NCBI GenBank assembly: GCA_038143535.1
Contig: JAYQMD010000001.1
Location: 868,001-932,000, forward strand
Length of the DNA stretch: 64,000 nt
Reading direction: 5' to 3'
Source of the DNA: UBA7446 sp038143535
Lineage (GTDB): Bacteria; Bacteroidota; Bacteroidia; Flavobacteriales; Flavobacteriaceae
Part shown: in pieces, positions 47,370 to 57,183 of the stretch
How the letters are laid out: every line of letters begins with the position of its first letter
Position numbering within the stretch: position 1 is the stretch's first letter
The notes under the pieces: generated by a model
The model's input: only the letters and a program-made list of their open reading frames with translations
What the model was told of the DNA's origin: nothing
The model's database searches: none
Translations under genes and position numbers: made by a program

Positions 47370-48931
47370 ATGCCTGTAAAAATCATTCTATCATTGATGT
47401 TTGGTGTATTGCTGGGCCTCTCTTGGCCAACAGCAGGATTCAGTCCTTTGCTTTTTGTGGCGTTGGTACCCTTATTGTGGCTCATCGAACGCACAAAAAA
47501 TGATGGGTTTTGGGCTTTTTCTTCTCGTGTTTTTTTAGGTTTTTTTGTTTGGAATGCCATTGCCACTTGGTGGCTTTGGAATGCCACTGTTTTTGGGATG
47601 TTTTTTGCTATGATTGTTAATTCAAGTTTGATGACGCTGGTCGTCATACTGTGGCGACGTGTAGATAAAAAGTTGGGTGGAAAAGCAGGATTTATTTTTT
47701 TACCACTTGCTTGGATTTGCTATGAAAAACTACAATTGAATTGGGACTTTTCTTGGCCTTGGCTAAATCTTGGTAATGGGTTTGCAGCCAATCCTAACTG
47801 GATACAATGGTATGAATATACAGGTGTGTTCGGCGGCACCCTTTGGATCTGGGTGGTTAACATTTCAATGTACCAAACGATCAAGCATTATTTGGTCAAC
47901 GAAAAGCCTGGCAAAAAACTGATTCGATCGCTAGCACTAATTTTTATTCCATTTGGTTTATCGTTTTTTATCAAAAACCAATTCGAGCAAAAAACAGAAA
48001 AAACGCTTACTGTTACATTAGTGCAACCCAATATTGACCCTTACACTGAAAAATATGATCAAACTACCCAAGAGCAATACGAACTTTTGTTGGAGCAAAT
48101 CGGTACTGAATTAAGCAAAAAACCAAATGTAATCGTAACGCCAGAAACCTATTTTTCAAATGGCGCTGGCACAAATATATCGTTAATTGAAGAAAGTAAA
48201 CTTTACCAAGACTTACTTAATGTCGCAAACAGCAATAATACCCAACTACTAAACGGGATACAATTCTATAGGACATATGCGGAAAACGACCAGACCAAAA
48301 CAGCAAACAGACTCAATAATGGAGTTTGGGCCGATTTTTATAACTCGGCGTTCTTAACAGACTCCACAGGGATTCACATTTATCACAAATCCAAACTGGT
48401 TGTGGGAGTTGAAACCTTACCCTTTCGAGATATTGTTGAGCCACTTCTGGGGAATGTTATGCTCGATTTTGGGGGGACTATTTTATCAAGAGCTACCCAA
48501 GAAGAGCGAGAGGCTTTCCCCTTGTATAACGATGTTCAAATAAGTCCTGTAATATGCTATGAATCTGTGTACGGTGAATTTGTGACGGGTATGTTAGAAA
48601 TGGCGCAGAGGTTTTGGCTATCATGACAAACGATGCTTGGTGGGGCGATACAGCCGGACACAAACAACATATGGCATATGCAAGCTTGCGCGCCATTGAA
48701 ACACGCAGAGCTGTTGTAAGATCGGCCAATACCGGAATTTCTGGATTCATCACGCCACTGGGTGAGGTGTCAGAAAAGCTGGGCTACAATACAAAAGGGG
48801 TATTAACAGCATCGGTGCACCTACAAAATGCTATCACGCTATATGTACGCTATGGAGATTATATATTCAGGCTTGGGGGTTTTGTGGCTGGGTTGATACT
48901 ACTATTCTCATTTTCACGTAGAAAAAATTGA
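47370..48931 (+). CDS. lnt: Apolipoprotein N-acyltransferase, frameshifted
   Basis: Adds the third acyl chain to lipoproteins in the inner membrane. Eight or so hydrophobic segments precede the nitrilase-like domain. The catalytic residues are seen: Glu in VTPETYF, Lys in YHKSKLVVGVETLPF and Cys in ISPVICYESVYGEF. Frame 3 ends at TGA 48624 soon after the cysteine motif; the conserved continuation NGAEVLAIMTNDAWWGDT is in another frame. One T inserted after 48590 restores it (VTGYVRNGAEV) and gives 520 residues, the normal length. Start ATG 47370 (MPVKIILS) preferred over TTG 47355. TACATTAG lies 4 bases upstream. Confidence 0.87.
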
Positions 48932-49016
48932 ATTCTATTGAAAATGAGTGATTTACATAAAATAAAGTTTAAGCACATAAATTAAATATGTAATTTTGTA
49001 AGGTATTTCTACGATT

Positions 49017-49562
49017 ATGAAAATTTACACCAAAACAGGCGACAAGGGAGAAACCTCTCTAATTGGAGGCTATCGGGTCTCAAAAAGCGACCTTAGAATT
49101 GAATCCTACGGCACCGTAGATGAATTAAATTCTTGGCTGGGTTTGATTGTAGAATTCCTCCCACATGAACGTGTTGAAGAAGTTCTAAGCATTCAAAGTT
49201 TGTTGTTTTCTATGGGAGCACAACTGGCAAGTAAATCCAAAGAACAAAAAAGGCCTTTTCCCAAAGTAAGTGAAACTGACATAAAAGCGCTGGAGGCGCA
49301 TATCGATGCATACGAAGCATTGCTACCAAAGATGACACACTTTATTCTTCCTGGGGGTAATAAAGGATCATCACATGCACACCTTGCGCGCTGCGTTTGC
49401 CGCAGGGCTGAGCGTATCGTCGTTCAATTAAGCAGAATAGATTTTGTAGACGATAAAATACTGGTCTATTTAAATCGATTATCAGACTATCTTTTTTGTT
49501 TGGCAAGAGCTTTGGCTTTCTGGGACGGTAAGGATGAAATTAAGTGGATTCCATGTGAGTAA
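49017..49562 (+). CDS. Cob(I)alamin adenosyltransferase, PduO type
   Basis: Transfers the adenosyl group from ATP to cob(I)alamin to make adenosylcobalamin. The 181-residue protein has the PduO-type N-terminus MKIYTKTGDKGETSLIGG (ATP-binding), YGTVDELNSWLG, then HARCVCRRAERIVV-like basic motif and YLNRLSDYLFCLAR. In Flavobacteriia it usually serves B12-dependent methylmalonyl-CoA mutase or ribonucleotide reductase; no such gene is in this window. TAATTTTG at 48991-48998 is a candidate -7 box 18 bases upstream. It forms a plus-strand run with DUF2795 and secA, each with its own -7 box. Confidence 0.94.
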   Translation: MKIYTKTGDKGETSLIGGYRVSKSDLRIESYGTVDELNSWLGLIVEFLPHERVEEVLSIQSLLFSMGAQLASKSKEQKRPFPKVSETDIKALEAHIDAYEALLPKMTHFILPGGNKGSSHAHLARCVCRRAERIVVQLSRIDFVDDKILVYLNRLSDYLFCLARALAFWDGKDEIKWIPCE

Positions 49563-49570
49563 AATTTTAT

Positions 49571-49600
49571 TTGCATAAATGCAATAAAAATTTACTTTTG
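49571..49600 (+). promoter_or_regulatory. Predicted promoter of the DUF2795 gene
   Basis: TTG 49571-49573, a 19-base spacer and TACTTTTG 49593-49600. The ATG at 49622 lies 21 bases downstream. The promoter supports that ATG as the start over the codon at 49571 within it. Confidence 0.75.
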
Positions 49601-49621
49601 CAATTCCTAAAAAATAACTTC

Positions 49622-49843
49622 ATGTACTGGACATTAGAACTCGCATCCTATTTAAGTGACGCCCCTTGGCCGGCAAATAAAGATGAACTAATCGACTATG
49701 GTATTAGAACAGGTGGTCCTCTTGAAGTGGTAGAAAACCTTCAATCCATAGAGGATGAAGGAGAAATCTACGAATCTATCCAAGAAATATGGCCTGATTA
49801 CCCTACAGACGAAGATTATCTTTGGAACGAGGACGAATACTAA
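49622..49843 (+). CDS. DUF2795 domain protein
   Basis: A 73-residue acidic cytoplasmic protein, MYWTLELASYLSDAPWPANK at the start, with the DUF2795 core (WPATKDELIDYA type, here WPANKDELIDYGIRTGGPLEVVENL) and an acidic tail EDYLWNEDEY. It is very strongly conserved in Flavobacteriia and lies next to secA, but its function is unknown. The family resembles short DNA-binding-like helical domains, so a nucleic-acid role cannot be excluded. Confidence 0.88.
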   Translation: MYWTLELASYLSDAPWPANKDELIDYGIRTGGPLEVVENLQSIEDEGEIYESIQEIWPDYPTDEDYLWNEDEY

Positions 49844-49900
49844 TTATTCGATATCCCCTTCGCTTTTTTTGCTTACTTTTGATTTCCTATATTCTTCTCT

Positions 49901-52900
49901 ATGAGCATGCTTAGTGGTATTCTTAAAACATTTGTTGGTGACAAGGCCAAAAAAGACCTAAAAAGGTTATACCCCTTGGTAGATAAAATTCACCAAGCAA
50001 CAGCAGTATTAGAGGGCTTAACTCATGACCAACTTCGAGAACAAACAATTGGGTTCAAAAAAGAAATTGCAGAAATACGCAAACCGCTTTTTGACAAAAT
50101 TGATGCGCTCAAAACTAAAATTGAACAAACGGCTGATGTTGATGAAAAAGAAACCTACTACAACGAAATTGATAGCATTTCAAAAGAAGCGCACGAAGAA
50201 GTAGCGCGATACTTAAACAATATACTTCCACAGGCGTTTGCTGTTGTAAAAGAAACAGCCAAACGATTTAAGGAAAATGAATATTTAGAAGTCACAGCAA
50301 GCCCGTTTGATCGCAGCATATCTGCAACCAAATCAAATGTCAAGATCAAAGGCGACACAGCCATTTGGGCCAATGCATGGGATGCTGCTGGCAAGTCAAT
50401 TACTTGGGACATGGTGCACTACGACGTACAATTGATTGGTGGAATTGTATTACACCAAGGTAAAATTGCCGAAATGCAAACAGGTGAAGGAAAAACTTTG
50501 GTAGCTACCCTTCCCGTTTATCTTAATGCTTTATCTGAAGCAGGTGTGCATTTGGTGACTGTAAACGACTATTTGGCCAAACGAGATAGTGCCTGGATGG
50601 CCCCCATATTTGAGTTTCACGGCATGTCGGTAGAGTGTATTGATTACCATAAACCCAACTCAGAAGCAAGGCGAAATGCCTATAAAGCAGATATCACCTA
50701 TGGTACTAACAATGAATTTGGCTTTGATTACCTCCGTGACAACATGGCCCATTCTATGGATGATCTCGTGCAACGCCCACACAACTACGCCATTGTTGAT
50801 GAAGTAGATTCAGTTCTGGTTGATGATGCGCGAACACCATTGATTATTTCGGGTCCTGTGCCAGATGGTGACAGACACGAATTTGATGCCCTAAAGCCCA
50901 AAATATCCTCTTTGGTTTCCAAGCAACGTCAGCACCTAACCACGGTACTTGCACAAGCAAAAAAACGAATCAGCGAGGGAGATATCAAAGAAGGAGGGTT
51001 CCTATTATTGCGTGTGTACAGGGGACTGCCCAAAAACAAAGCGCTAATTAAGTTTTTAAGTCAAGAGGGGATCCGTCAATTATTGCAAAAAACCGAAGGA
51101 TTTTATATGCAAGATAACAATCGAGAAATGCCCAAAGTAGATGCCGATTTGTTGTTTGTCATTGATGAAAAAAACAACCAAATTGAATTAACTGACAAAG
51201 GCGTTGAGCAACTCTCAAAAAATGGAGACGATGCTAATTTCTTTGTGTTGCCCGATCTCGGAAGTGCCATTCTAAACATCGAACAACAAGGCAAATCACC
51301 CGAAGAAGAGGCTAAAGAAAAAGAAGCGCTTTTCAAGGAATATAGCATAAAGAGTGAGCGTATTCACAGCATGAACCAATTGCTAAAGGCCTATACCTTA
51401 TTTGAAAAGGATGTAGCCTATGTAGTGATGGAAAACCAGGTGAAAATTGTCGATGAACAAACAGGGCGTATCATGGAAGGTCGCCGTTATTCTGATGGCT
51501 TACACCAAGCCATTGAAGCTAAAGAAAATGTAAAGATTGAGGCAGCAACCCAAACCTTTGCGACTATCACATTGCAAAACTACTTCCGTATGTACCGCAA
51601 ACTTTCGGGTATGACAGGTACTGCGATAACAGAGGCAGGTGAGTTTTGGGAAATATACAAGTTGGATGTTATTGAAATCCCAACCAACAGACCCATTGCA
51701 AGAAAAGATGAAAATGACCTCATCTACAAAACAAAACGTGAAAAATACAATGCAGTTATTGATCACGTAACCGCACTTTCACAAGCTGGACGTCCAGTGC
51801 TTATCGGGACCACATCTGTTGAAATTTCTGAATTGTTAAGCCGAATGTTAAACATTCGAAAAGTAGCGCACAACGTACTTAACGCCAAGCTTCACAAAAA
51901 GGAAGCTGAAGTAGTCGCCGAAGCTGGAAATGCCGGTGTGGTTACCATAGCCACCAACATGGCTGGACGAGGAACAGATATCAAAATCAATGATGAAGTT
52001 AAAGTGGCTGGCGGTCTTGCTATCGTAGGAACAGAACGTCACGATTCAAGACGTGTTGACCGACAATTGCGTGGACGTGCAGGTCGCCAAGGAGATCCTG
52101 GAAGCTCGCAATTCTATGTGTCGCTTGAAGATAACTTGATGCGTTTGTTTGGTTCTGAACGTATATCCAAAATGATGGATCGCATGGGTCACAAAGAAGG
52201 TGAGGTGATTCAAGCGGGTATGATGACACGGTCTATTGAGCGTGCCCAAAAGAAAGTTGAAGAAAACAACTTTGGTATTCGAAAGCGTTTGCTGGAATAT
52301 GATGACGTGATGAACGCCCAACGAGAGGTAATCTACAAACGACGCTACAACGCCCTCAACGGAGAACGTCTTCAGCTCGATATTGCCAACATGCTTTATG
52401 ATACTTGCGAACAGATATGTTCTGTGAACCTAGCAAATAAAGACTACAAGCAATTTGAGTTTGAACTGATTCGCCTGTTTTCACTTACAAGCCCTATCAG
52501 TGCTGAGGATTTTGAAAGCCAAAACGAAACAGCGCTTGCAGAAAAAATATACCAAACAGCATTAGCCTATTATCAACAGAAGATGGAGGAAAATGCAGCA
52601 CGTGTTTTCCCAGTTGTTAAAGATGTATACCAAAATCCAAAAAATACATTTAAGCGTATCGTAGTACCTTTCACAGACGGCATTAAAACACTAAACGTAG
52701 TGAGCGATTTAGAAAAGTCTTTTGAAAGTGAGGGAAAAAATCTTATTAGCGACTTTGAGAAAAACATAAGTCTTGCCATAATTGATGAATCGTGGAAAGA
52801 TCATTTGCGCAAGATGGACGAGCTAAAGCAATCTGTTCAGCTTGCCGTACACGAACAAAAAGACCCCTTGCTTATCTATAAGTTTGAGTCTTTTGAGCTA

Positions 52901-53263
52901 TTCAGTGTCTTTATGGATAACGTAAATCGAGATATTATTTCGTTTTTGTTTAAGGGGGCATTACCAACACAAGACGCCAGCAACATTAGAGAGGCTAGGA
53001 GTGCGCGCCGCAAAGAACGCATGAACGTCTCAAAAGAGGAAGTGCTCAACCAAGACCAACAGGCCATGCGTCAAGCTTCTAAGCAATCTGGAAGACCCGC
53101 CCCAGAAAGACAAGAAACCATAATACGTGAGCGCCCAAAGATTGGACGCAACGAGCGCGTGGAAATTCAGCATATCGTTAGCGGAGAGAAGAAAACAGTA
53201 AAGTTCAAACAAGCAGAACCCCTACTCGACAAAGGGGAATGGGTGCTTAGTCAATATCGTTAA
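49901..53263 (+). CDS. secA: Preprotein translocase ATPase SecA (large Bacteroidetes form)
   Basis: Motor ATPase that pushes proteins through SecYEG. Walker A is MQTGEGKTLVATLP, motif II IVDEVDSVLVDDARTPLIISG, and ATNMAGRGTDIK and GRAGRQGDPGSSQFYVSLED mark NBD2. At 1120 residues it is about 220 longer than E. coli SecA. Much of the excess is an insertion of about 120 residues between ISGPVPDG and SIKSERIHS in the preprotein cross-linking domain. The C-terminus ends LLDKGEWVLSQYR and lacks the usual zinc-binding CxCxSGxxxxxCH tail. TACTTTTG at 49874-49881 is its -7 box. The stop is one base before the glycosyltransferase. Confidence 0.97.
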   Translation: MSMLSGILKTFVGDKAKKDLKRLYPLVDKIHQATAVLEGLTHDQLREQTIGFKKEIAEIRKPLFDKIDALKTKIEQTADVDEKETYYNEIDSISKEAHEEVARYLNNILPQAFAVVKETAKRFKENEYLEVTASPFDRSISATKSNVKIKGDTAIWANAWDAAGKSITWDMVHYDVQLIGGIVLHQGKIAEMQTGEGKTLVATLPVYLNALSEAGVHLVTVNDYLAKRDSAWMAPIFEFHGMSVECIDYHKPNSEARRNAYKADITYGTNNEFGFDYLRDNMAHSMDDLVQRPHNYAIVDEVDSVLVDDARTPLIISGPVPDGDRHEFDALKPKISSLVSKQRQHLTTVLAQAKKRISEGDIKEGGFLLLRVYRGLPKNKALIKFLSQEGIRQLLQKTEGFYMQDNNREMPKVDADLLFVIDEKNNQIELTDKGVEQLSKNGDDANFFVLPDLGSAILNIEQQGKSPEEEAKEKEALFKEYSIKSERIHSMNQLLKAYTLFEKDVAYVVMENQVKIVDEQTGRIMEGRRYSDGLHQAIEAKENVKIEAATQTFATITLQNYFRMYRKLSGMTGTAITEAGEFWEIYKLDVIEIPTNRPIARKDENDLIYKTKREKYNAVIDHVTALSQAGRPVLIGTTSVEISELLSRMLNIRKVAHNVLNAKLHKKEAEVVAEAGNAGVVTIATNMAGRGTDIKINDEVKVAGGLAIVGTERHDSRRVDRQLRGRAGRQGDPGSSQFYVSLEDNLMRLFGSERISKMMDRMGHKEGEVIQAGMMTRSIERAQKKVEENNFGIRKRLLEYDDVMNAQREVIYKRRYNALNGERLQLDIANMLYDTCEQICSVNLANKDYKQFEFELIRLFSLTSPISAEDFESQNETALAEKIYQTALAYYQQKMEENAARVFPVVKDVYQNPKNTFKRIVVPFTDGIKTLNVVSDLEKSFESEGKNLISDFEKNISLAIIDESWKDHLRKMDELKQSVQLAVHEQKDPLLIYKFESFELFSVFMDNVNRDIISFLFKGALPTQDASNIREARSARRKERMNVSKEEVLNQDQQAMRQASKQSGRPAPERQETIIRERPKIGRNERVEIQHIVSGEKKTVKFKQAEPLLDKGEWVLSQYR

Positions 53264-53264
53264 A

Positions 53265-54374
53265 ATGGTTGTCTTAATTGCGCCACTACATCCGCTTAGA
53301 GGCGGTATTGCAGACACCACTGCTGCATTCGCGCAAAGCCTTATCCAACAAGGCGAAGAAATATGTGTTGTTTCCTTCTCAACACTCTATCCAAAAATAG
53401 TATTCCCTGGAAAAACGCAGTATGCATTTGAAAACAAGGAGCTCGATTTTACTACCATAAATACGATAAATACCCTAAATCCATTAAGTTGGTTATGTAC
53501 AGCTAAGCGCATTCAATCGCTAAAACCGAAGTTGGTAGTTTTCCGCTACTGGACGCCTTGGCTGGCGATGTGTTATGCCGCCATCGCAAAAAATATTAAC
53601 GCAAAAAAAATAGCCTGGGTGGACAATGCCTTGCCGCACGAACGCAAAACAGCCGATAAACTTTTACTCAATACGTTTTTAGGGCGTGTAGACGAGGTCT
53701 TGTGCATGTCACAATCCGTATCGAAGGAACTAAAAAAACACACCCAAAAAAACATAACCACTTCTTTTCACCCCGTGGACACGAATCTTCCAACTTCAAT
53801 TACCCAAAAGGTTGCCAAAGAAAAATTGGCCCTAGATGCTAGTTTGGAGTACCTGTTATTTTTTGGCTTAATACGCCCTTACAAAGGACTGGATTTATTG
53901 ATAAAATCCTTACCGCAATTGCGACACAACAAACCCAACGCAAGACTTTTAATTGTTGGTGAACCTTACGAACCCTTGCGCAAATACCGTGAATTGGTGG
54001 CATCGCTAAAGGTAGATGATATGGTATTTTTCCACGATCGCTTTGTGCCAACGGAGCAAATCCCACTGTGGTTTGGTGCCTGTGATTGGGTTGTGCAACC
54101 CTATAAATCAGCGACGCAAAGTGGTATTACCCCCATGGCCATTCACTATGCCAAACCGAGTGTAGTAACCCATGTCGGTAGCTTATCCGATGGCATTACA
54201 GCCAAAACAGGCCTTGTTTGCGAACCTAACCCCACTTCCTTATCACAAACTATAGCGAAGGCATTGACAGAAAAAAATCAGTTTACCGATATAAAAGCTT
54301 ACAAATCGCTTCAAGAAAAAAGAAACTGGACTGCTTTTTGCAAGGATTTTATCGATACATTTATAAAAACATAA
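53265..54374 (+). CDS. Glycosyltransferase family 4/1 protein
   Basis: A 369-residue GT-B type glycosyltransferase. The N-terminus VVLIAPLHPLRGGIADTTAAFAQSL is an acceptor-domain motif with glycine-rich loop. The donor domain carries LLFFGLIRPYKGLDLLIKSL, LLIVGEPYE and VVQPYKSATQSGITPMAIHYAKPSVVT, the latter with the E/G-rich sugar-nucleotide contact. The sugar and acceptor are unknown; LPS, exopolysaccharide or lipid glycosylation are possible. It starts one base after the secA stop and is followed by msrA after 4 bases. Confidence 0.88.
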   Translation: MVVLIAPLHPLRGGIADTTAAFAQSLIQQGEEICVVSFSTLYPKIVFPGKTQYAFENKELDFTTINTINTLNPLSWLCTAKRIQSLKPKLVVFRYWTPWLAMCYAAIAKNINAKKIAWVDNALPHERKTADKLLLNTFLGRVDEVLCMSQSVSKELKKHTQKNITTSFHPVDTNLPTSITQKVAKEKLALDASLEYLLFFGLIRPYKGLDLLIKSLPQLRHNKPNARLLIVGEPYEPLRKYRELVASLKVDDMVFFHDRFVPTEQIPLWFGACDWVVQPYKSATQSGITPMAIHYAKPSVVTHVGSLSDGITAKTGLVCEPNPTSLSQTIAKALTEKNQFTDIKAYKSLQEKRNWTAFCKDFIDTFIKT

Positions 54375-54378
54375 ACAT

Positions 54379-55041
54379 ATGCCTACTGCTTATCTATCAT
54401 TAATTGCCGCATTTCAATTGCTCTCATGTTCTTTTTCAGCACCTAAACCTATTGACAACCCTAGGCCAGTAGCTACAAACGAATACCCCCTTCCCCAAGG
54501 GCATGAGGTTGCCTATTTTGCTTCAGGATGCTTCTGGTGTGTCGAAGCCGTCTTCGAGCAAGTCACAGGCGTGCAAGAAGCAATTTCTGGCTATGCTGGA
54601 GGAACTAGCAAAAACCCTACCTACAATCAGGTAGTCTTAGGAAGAACAGGACATGCAGAGACTACAAAAGTGATTTATAACAAAAACAAGGTGTCCTTTG
54701 AAACCCTGGTAACGGTATTCTTTGGCTCCCACGACCCTACTACACTAAACCGCCAAGGGCCAGACCGGGGAACACATTACCGTTCCATAGCTTTTTATGA
54801 AACCGAGGAGGAAAAAGAAATCATCGAAGAAATCATTCAAAAATTGACAACAGCCAAACGCTATCCCGACCCCATTGTTACTGAAGTGAAGAAATTCGAT
54901 GTGTTTTACCAAGCCGAGGACTACCATCAAGATTACGAAAAAAACAATCCTAACAATCCCTACATAAGAGCGGTATCTAAACCGCGGGTAAGTGCCTTTT
55001 TACAGAACTACCCCGAGTTGATTAAATCGGATTTGGAATAA
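54379..55041 (+). CDS. msrA: Peptide-methionine (S)-S-oxide reductase MsrA, exported
   Basis: Reduces methionine-S-sulphoxide in proteins. The catalytic motif GCFWCVEAVF is near residue 53, followed by GYAGGTSKNPTYNQVVLGRTGHAE, DPTTLNRQGPDRGTHYRS and AEDYHQDY, all typical MsrA. The N-terminus MPTAYLSLIAAFQLLSC looks like a lipoprotein signal with lipobox LLSC, so the protein probably repairs envelope proteins. No fused MsrB domain. Its 3' end overlaps the convergent PAP2 gene by 20 bases. Confidence 0.95.
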   Translation: MPTAYLSLIAAFQLLSCSFSAPKPIDNPRPVATNEYPLPQGHEVAYFASGCFWCVEAVFEQVTGVQEAISGYAGGTSKNPTYNQVVLGRTGHAETTKVIYNKNKVSFETLVTVFFGSHDPTTLNRQGPDRGTHYRSIAFYETEEEKEIIEEIIQKLTTAKRYPDPIVTEVKKFDVFYQAEDYHQDYEKNNPNNPYIRAVSKPRVSAFLQNYPELIKSDLE

Positions 55042-55582
55042 AGCGTAAGTATAACTTAGCCAAGAGCCATCCACCAAAAACCCCGAAGAGCGTTCCGCTT
55101 ATGACATCAAGCGGATAATGCAAACCAATATAAATACGACTGTAAGCCACCATTGCTGCTACCACAAATAGCAATCGTAGTAGTTTAAACTGTCTAGCGA
55201 AAAGCACCACAAAGAAGGTAGCCATAGCAAAGGAATTTGAGGCGTGTCCAGAAAAATATCCATACTTGCCTCCGCAGCCTAATTTAACCCGACGCATGAT
55301 ATCAGCTAGTTCGGTCTCATGACAAGGACGCAGACGTTTAAATCCGTCTTTAAACAAGTTGGTTACTTGGTCGGTGAACGTAATAAGTATTGCAATGGCA
55401 AGTAACATCCAGAGTGTGTTTTTCCAACCTAACCACTTCCCCATAACAGCGGTGATTATGGCATAAAAGCCAATAGTATATCGCTTGTCTGTGATTGTCA
55501 TCCAAAAGCCATCAAAAGGCTCAGACCCAAGTCCGTTGAGCCATAAAAAAAGTTCTTGATCCCAAAGCAAAAGGGTGTCCAT
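55022..55582 (-). CDS. PAP2 family phosphatase
   Basis: A 186-residue integral membrane acid phosphatase. All three PAP2 motifs are present: KDGFKRLRPC (KxxxxxxRP), GYFSGHASNSF (PSGH-like, here FSGH) and SRIYIGLHYPLDV (SRxxxxxHxxxD). Possible substrates are undecaprenyl pyrophosphate or phosphatidate; the family does not decide. It is the last gene of a minus-strand run and its start shares one base with the previous stop. Confidence 0.93.
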   Translation of the reverse strand: MDTLLLWDQELFLWLNGLGSEPFDGFWMTITDKRYTIGFYAIITAVMGKWLGWKNTLWMLLAIAILITFTDQVTNLFKDGFKRLRPCHETELADIMRRVKLGCGGKYGYFSGHASNSFAMATFFVVLFARQFKLLRLLFVVAAMVAYSRIYIGLHYPLDVISGTLFGVFGGWLLAKLYLRFIPNPI

Positions 55583-55815
55583 CAGTCGGTATATTTTTTT
55601 ACTTCATTATCATAGAATTCGGTTGCGCGTTCAATCCATATGGCAACTTCTTGTGTAGCACTTTCTTTATCCTCGTTAGCAAAGGTTTCCCACCATTCGA
55701 GTTCGTCATTGGCCAAGTTCAGTATAAAGCGTGGAAACTGTGTGTGTACCACAAAAACCGCATCCGGGTGCTCTGCGTTGTCCGCAAGTAAAAATATTGG
55801 AATAGTGTCAGCCAT
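55582..55815 (-). CDS. Small acidic protein of unknown function
   Basis: A 77-residue soluble protein, MADTIPIFLLADNAEHPDAVFVVHTQFPRFILNLANDELEWWETF and a helical acidic C-terminus (ATEFYDNEVKKYTD). It begins 8 bases inside the MATE gene end and ends overlapping the PAP2 start, so it is very likely translated. I do not recognise the family. Confidence 0.65.
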   Translation of the reverse strand: MADTIPIFLLADNAEHPDAVFVVHTQFPRFILNLANDELEWWETFANEDKESATQEVAIWIERATEFYDNEVKKYTD

Positions 55816-57172
55816 TTGTGCGTATTAGTTTATTGGATAAGTATCTAAAGCGAAGATACAACAACAATGAAGAAACCACGAGACCAAGGCAGAGGCCAAT
55901 CCATACGCCTCTTGCTCCCATAGCTGCTTCTACACTCAAGTAAAGCATCACAGGCACCCCTATCAGGACATAAGCCAAGAAGGTAATCAAAGTAGGAATA
56001 CGTACGTCTTGTAAACCCCTTAAACTCCCCAAAGCCACCACTTGGGCTCCGTCGAAAATTTGAAAAAAAGCTGCAATAAACAAAAGGGATCCTGCCAGTT
56101 CTGCTACCGCAAATGTATCTAAGCCAGTGGCCGAGTCGAGATATAACCAAGGAAGCCATTCATTGCATGCAACAAAGAAACCTGCGAAAACGACATCCAA
56201 TAAAAGTGTAAGTAAGAATACAGATAATGCAATGCGTTTCAATTCGCCAAAGGCCTTAAAACCCTTTTGGTTACCCACACGGATGGTCGCTGCCACACTT
56301 AACCCCATGGCAACCATAAAGGTCATGGAAGAAAGGTTGAGTGCAATTTGATTGGCCGCTTGGGCATCCTTGCTTAAAAATCCACATACCCATATGGCGA
56401 ACGTAAAAAAACTAACCTCAAAAAACATTTGGAGGGATGAGGGCAAGCCCAATTGCAACAATTGATTTAATTCTTTTTTATACAACCGTTTAGGGACCAA
56501 CTGCCGTATGATTGCGGCCGTTCTTGGATCTCGATAAAGTAATATGACAACAAAAATCAACATGGTTACCCTTGACGCCAAAGTTCCCACAGCAGCTCCG
56601 GTAACGCCCCATTTGGGAAATATCCAAATGCCAAAAATGAGGAAGTAATTGATGAGAACATTTACTACATTGGCCAGTAACGTAGCATACATGGAGTAGC
56701 GGGTAAGCGACATACCGTCGGCAAACTGTTTAAACGCTTGAAAAACAACTAAGGGTAATAAGGAAACCGCCACCCAGTTTAAGTAGGGAAAAGCCAGTGC
56801 AACTACCTCAGGCTTCTGTCCCATTTTAAAAAGCAGTGGCTTGGCGATGTAAACACCAAGAAACAAAACCACACCAAGGATGATACAAAGTCGTAAACCC
56901 TCGTGTAATACCTTTTGAAGTGCATGCTGATTTTGTTCGGCATCAGCTTCTGCAATAAGTGGGGTGATGGCTGTTGAAAACCCAATACCAATCGACATGG
57001 CGATAAAAACAAAACTGTTGCCCAAAGAAATGGCAGCCAATTCGGTAGTTCCCAATTGCCCTACCATGATGTTATCAACAAATTGCACCAAGGTATGGCC
57101 TACCATACCTAGCATCACGGGCCAGGCTAAACGTAGGTTGGTTTTAAATTCTTTGGTGTATTGCTGGAGCAT
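55808..57172 (-). CDS. MATE family multidrug efflux transporter
   Basis: A 454-residue twelve-helix membrane protein of the multidrug and toxin extrusion family, NorM/DinF type. MLGMVGHTLVQFVDNIMVGQLGTTELAAISLGNS is the characteristic N-terminal half and GLPSSLQMFFEVSFFTFAIWVCGFL starts the second repeat. It probably exchanges Na+ or H+ for cationic drugs. It follows the M28 gene by 11 bases in the same operon. Confidence 0.92.
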   Translation of the reverse strand: MLQQYTKEFKTNLRLAWPVMLGMVGHTLVQFVDNIMVGQLGTTELAAISLGNSFVFIAMSIGIGFSTAITPLIAEADAEQNQHALQKVLHEGLRLCIILGVVLFLGVYIAKPLLFKMGQKPEVVALAFPYLNWVAVSLLPLVVFQAFKQFADGMSLTRYSMYATLLANVVNVLINYFLIFGIWIFPKWGVTGAAVGTLASRVTMLIFVVILLYRDPRTAAIIRQLVPKRLYKKELNQLLQLGLPSSLQMFFEVSFFTFAIWVCGFLSKDAQAANQIALNLSSMTFMVAMGLSVAATIRVGNQKGFKAFGELKRIALSVFLLTLLLDVVFAGFFVACNEWLPWLYLDSATGLDTFAVAELAGSLLFIAAFFQIFDGAQVVALGSLRGLQDVRIPTLITFLAYVLIGVPVMLYLSVEAAMGARGVWIGLCLGLVVSSLLLYLRFRYLSNKLIRTNG

Positions 57173-57183
57173 TTTAGGGTGTG

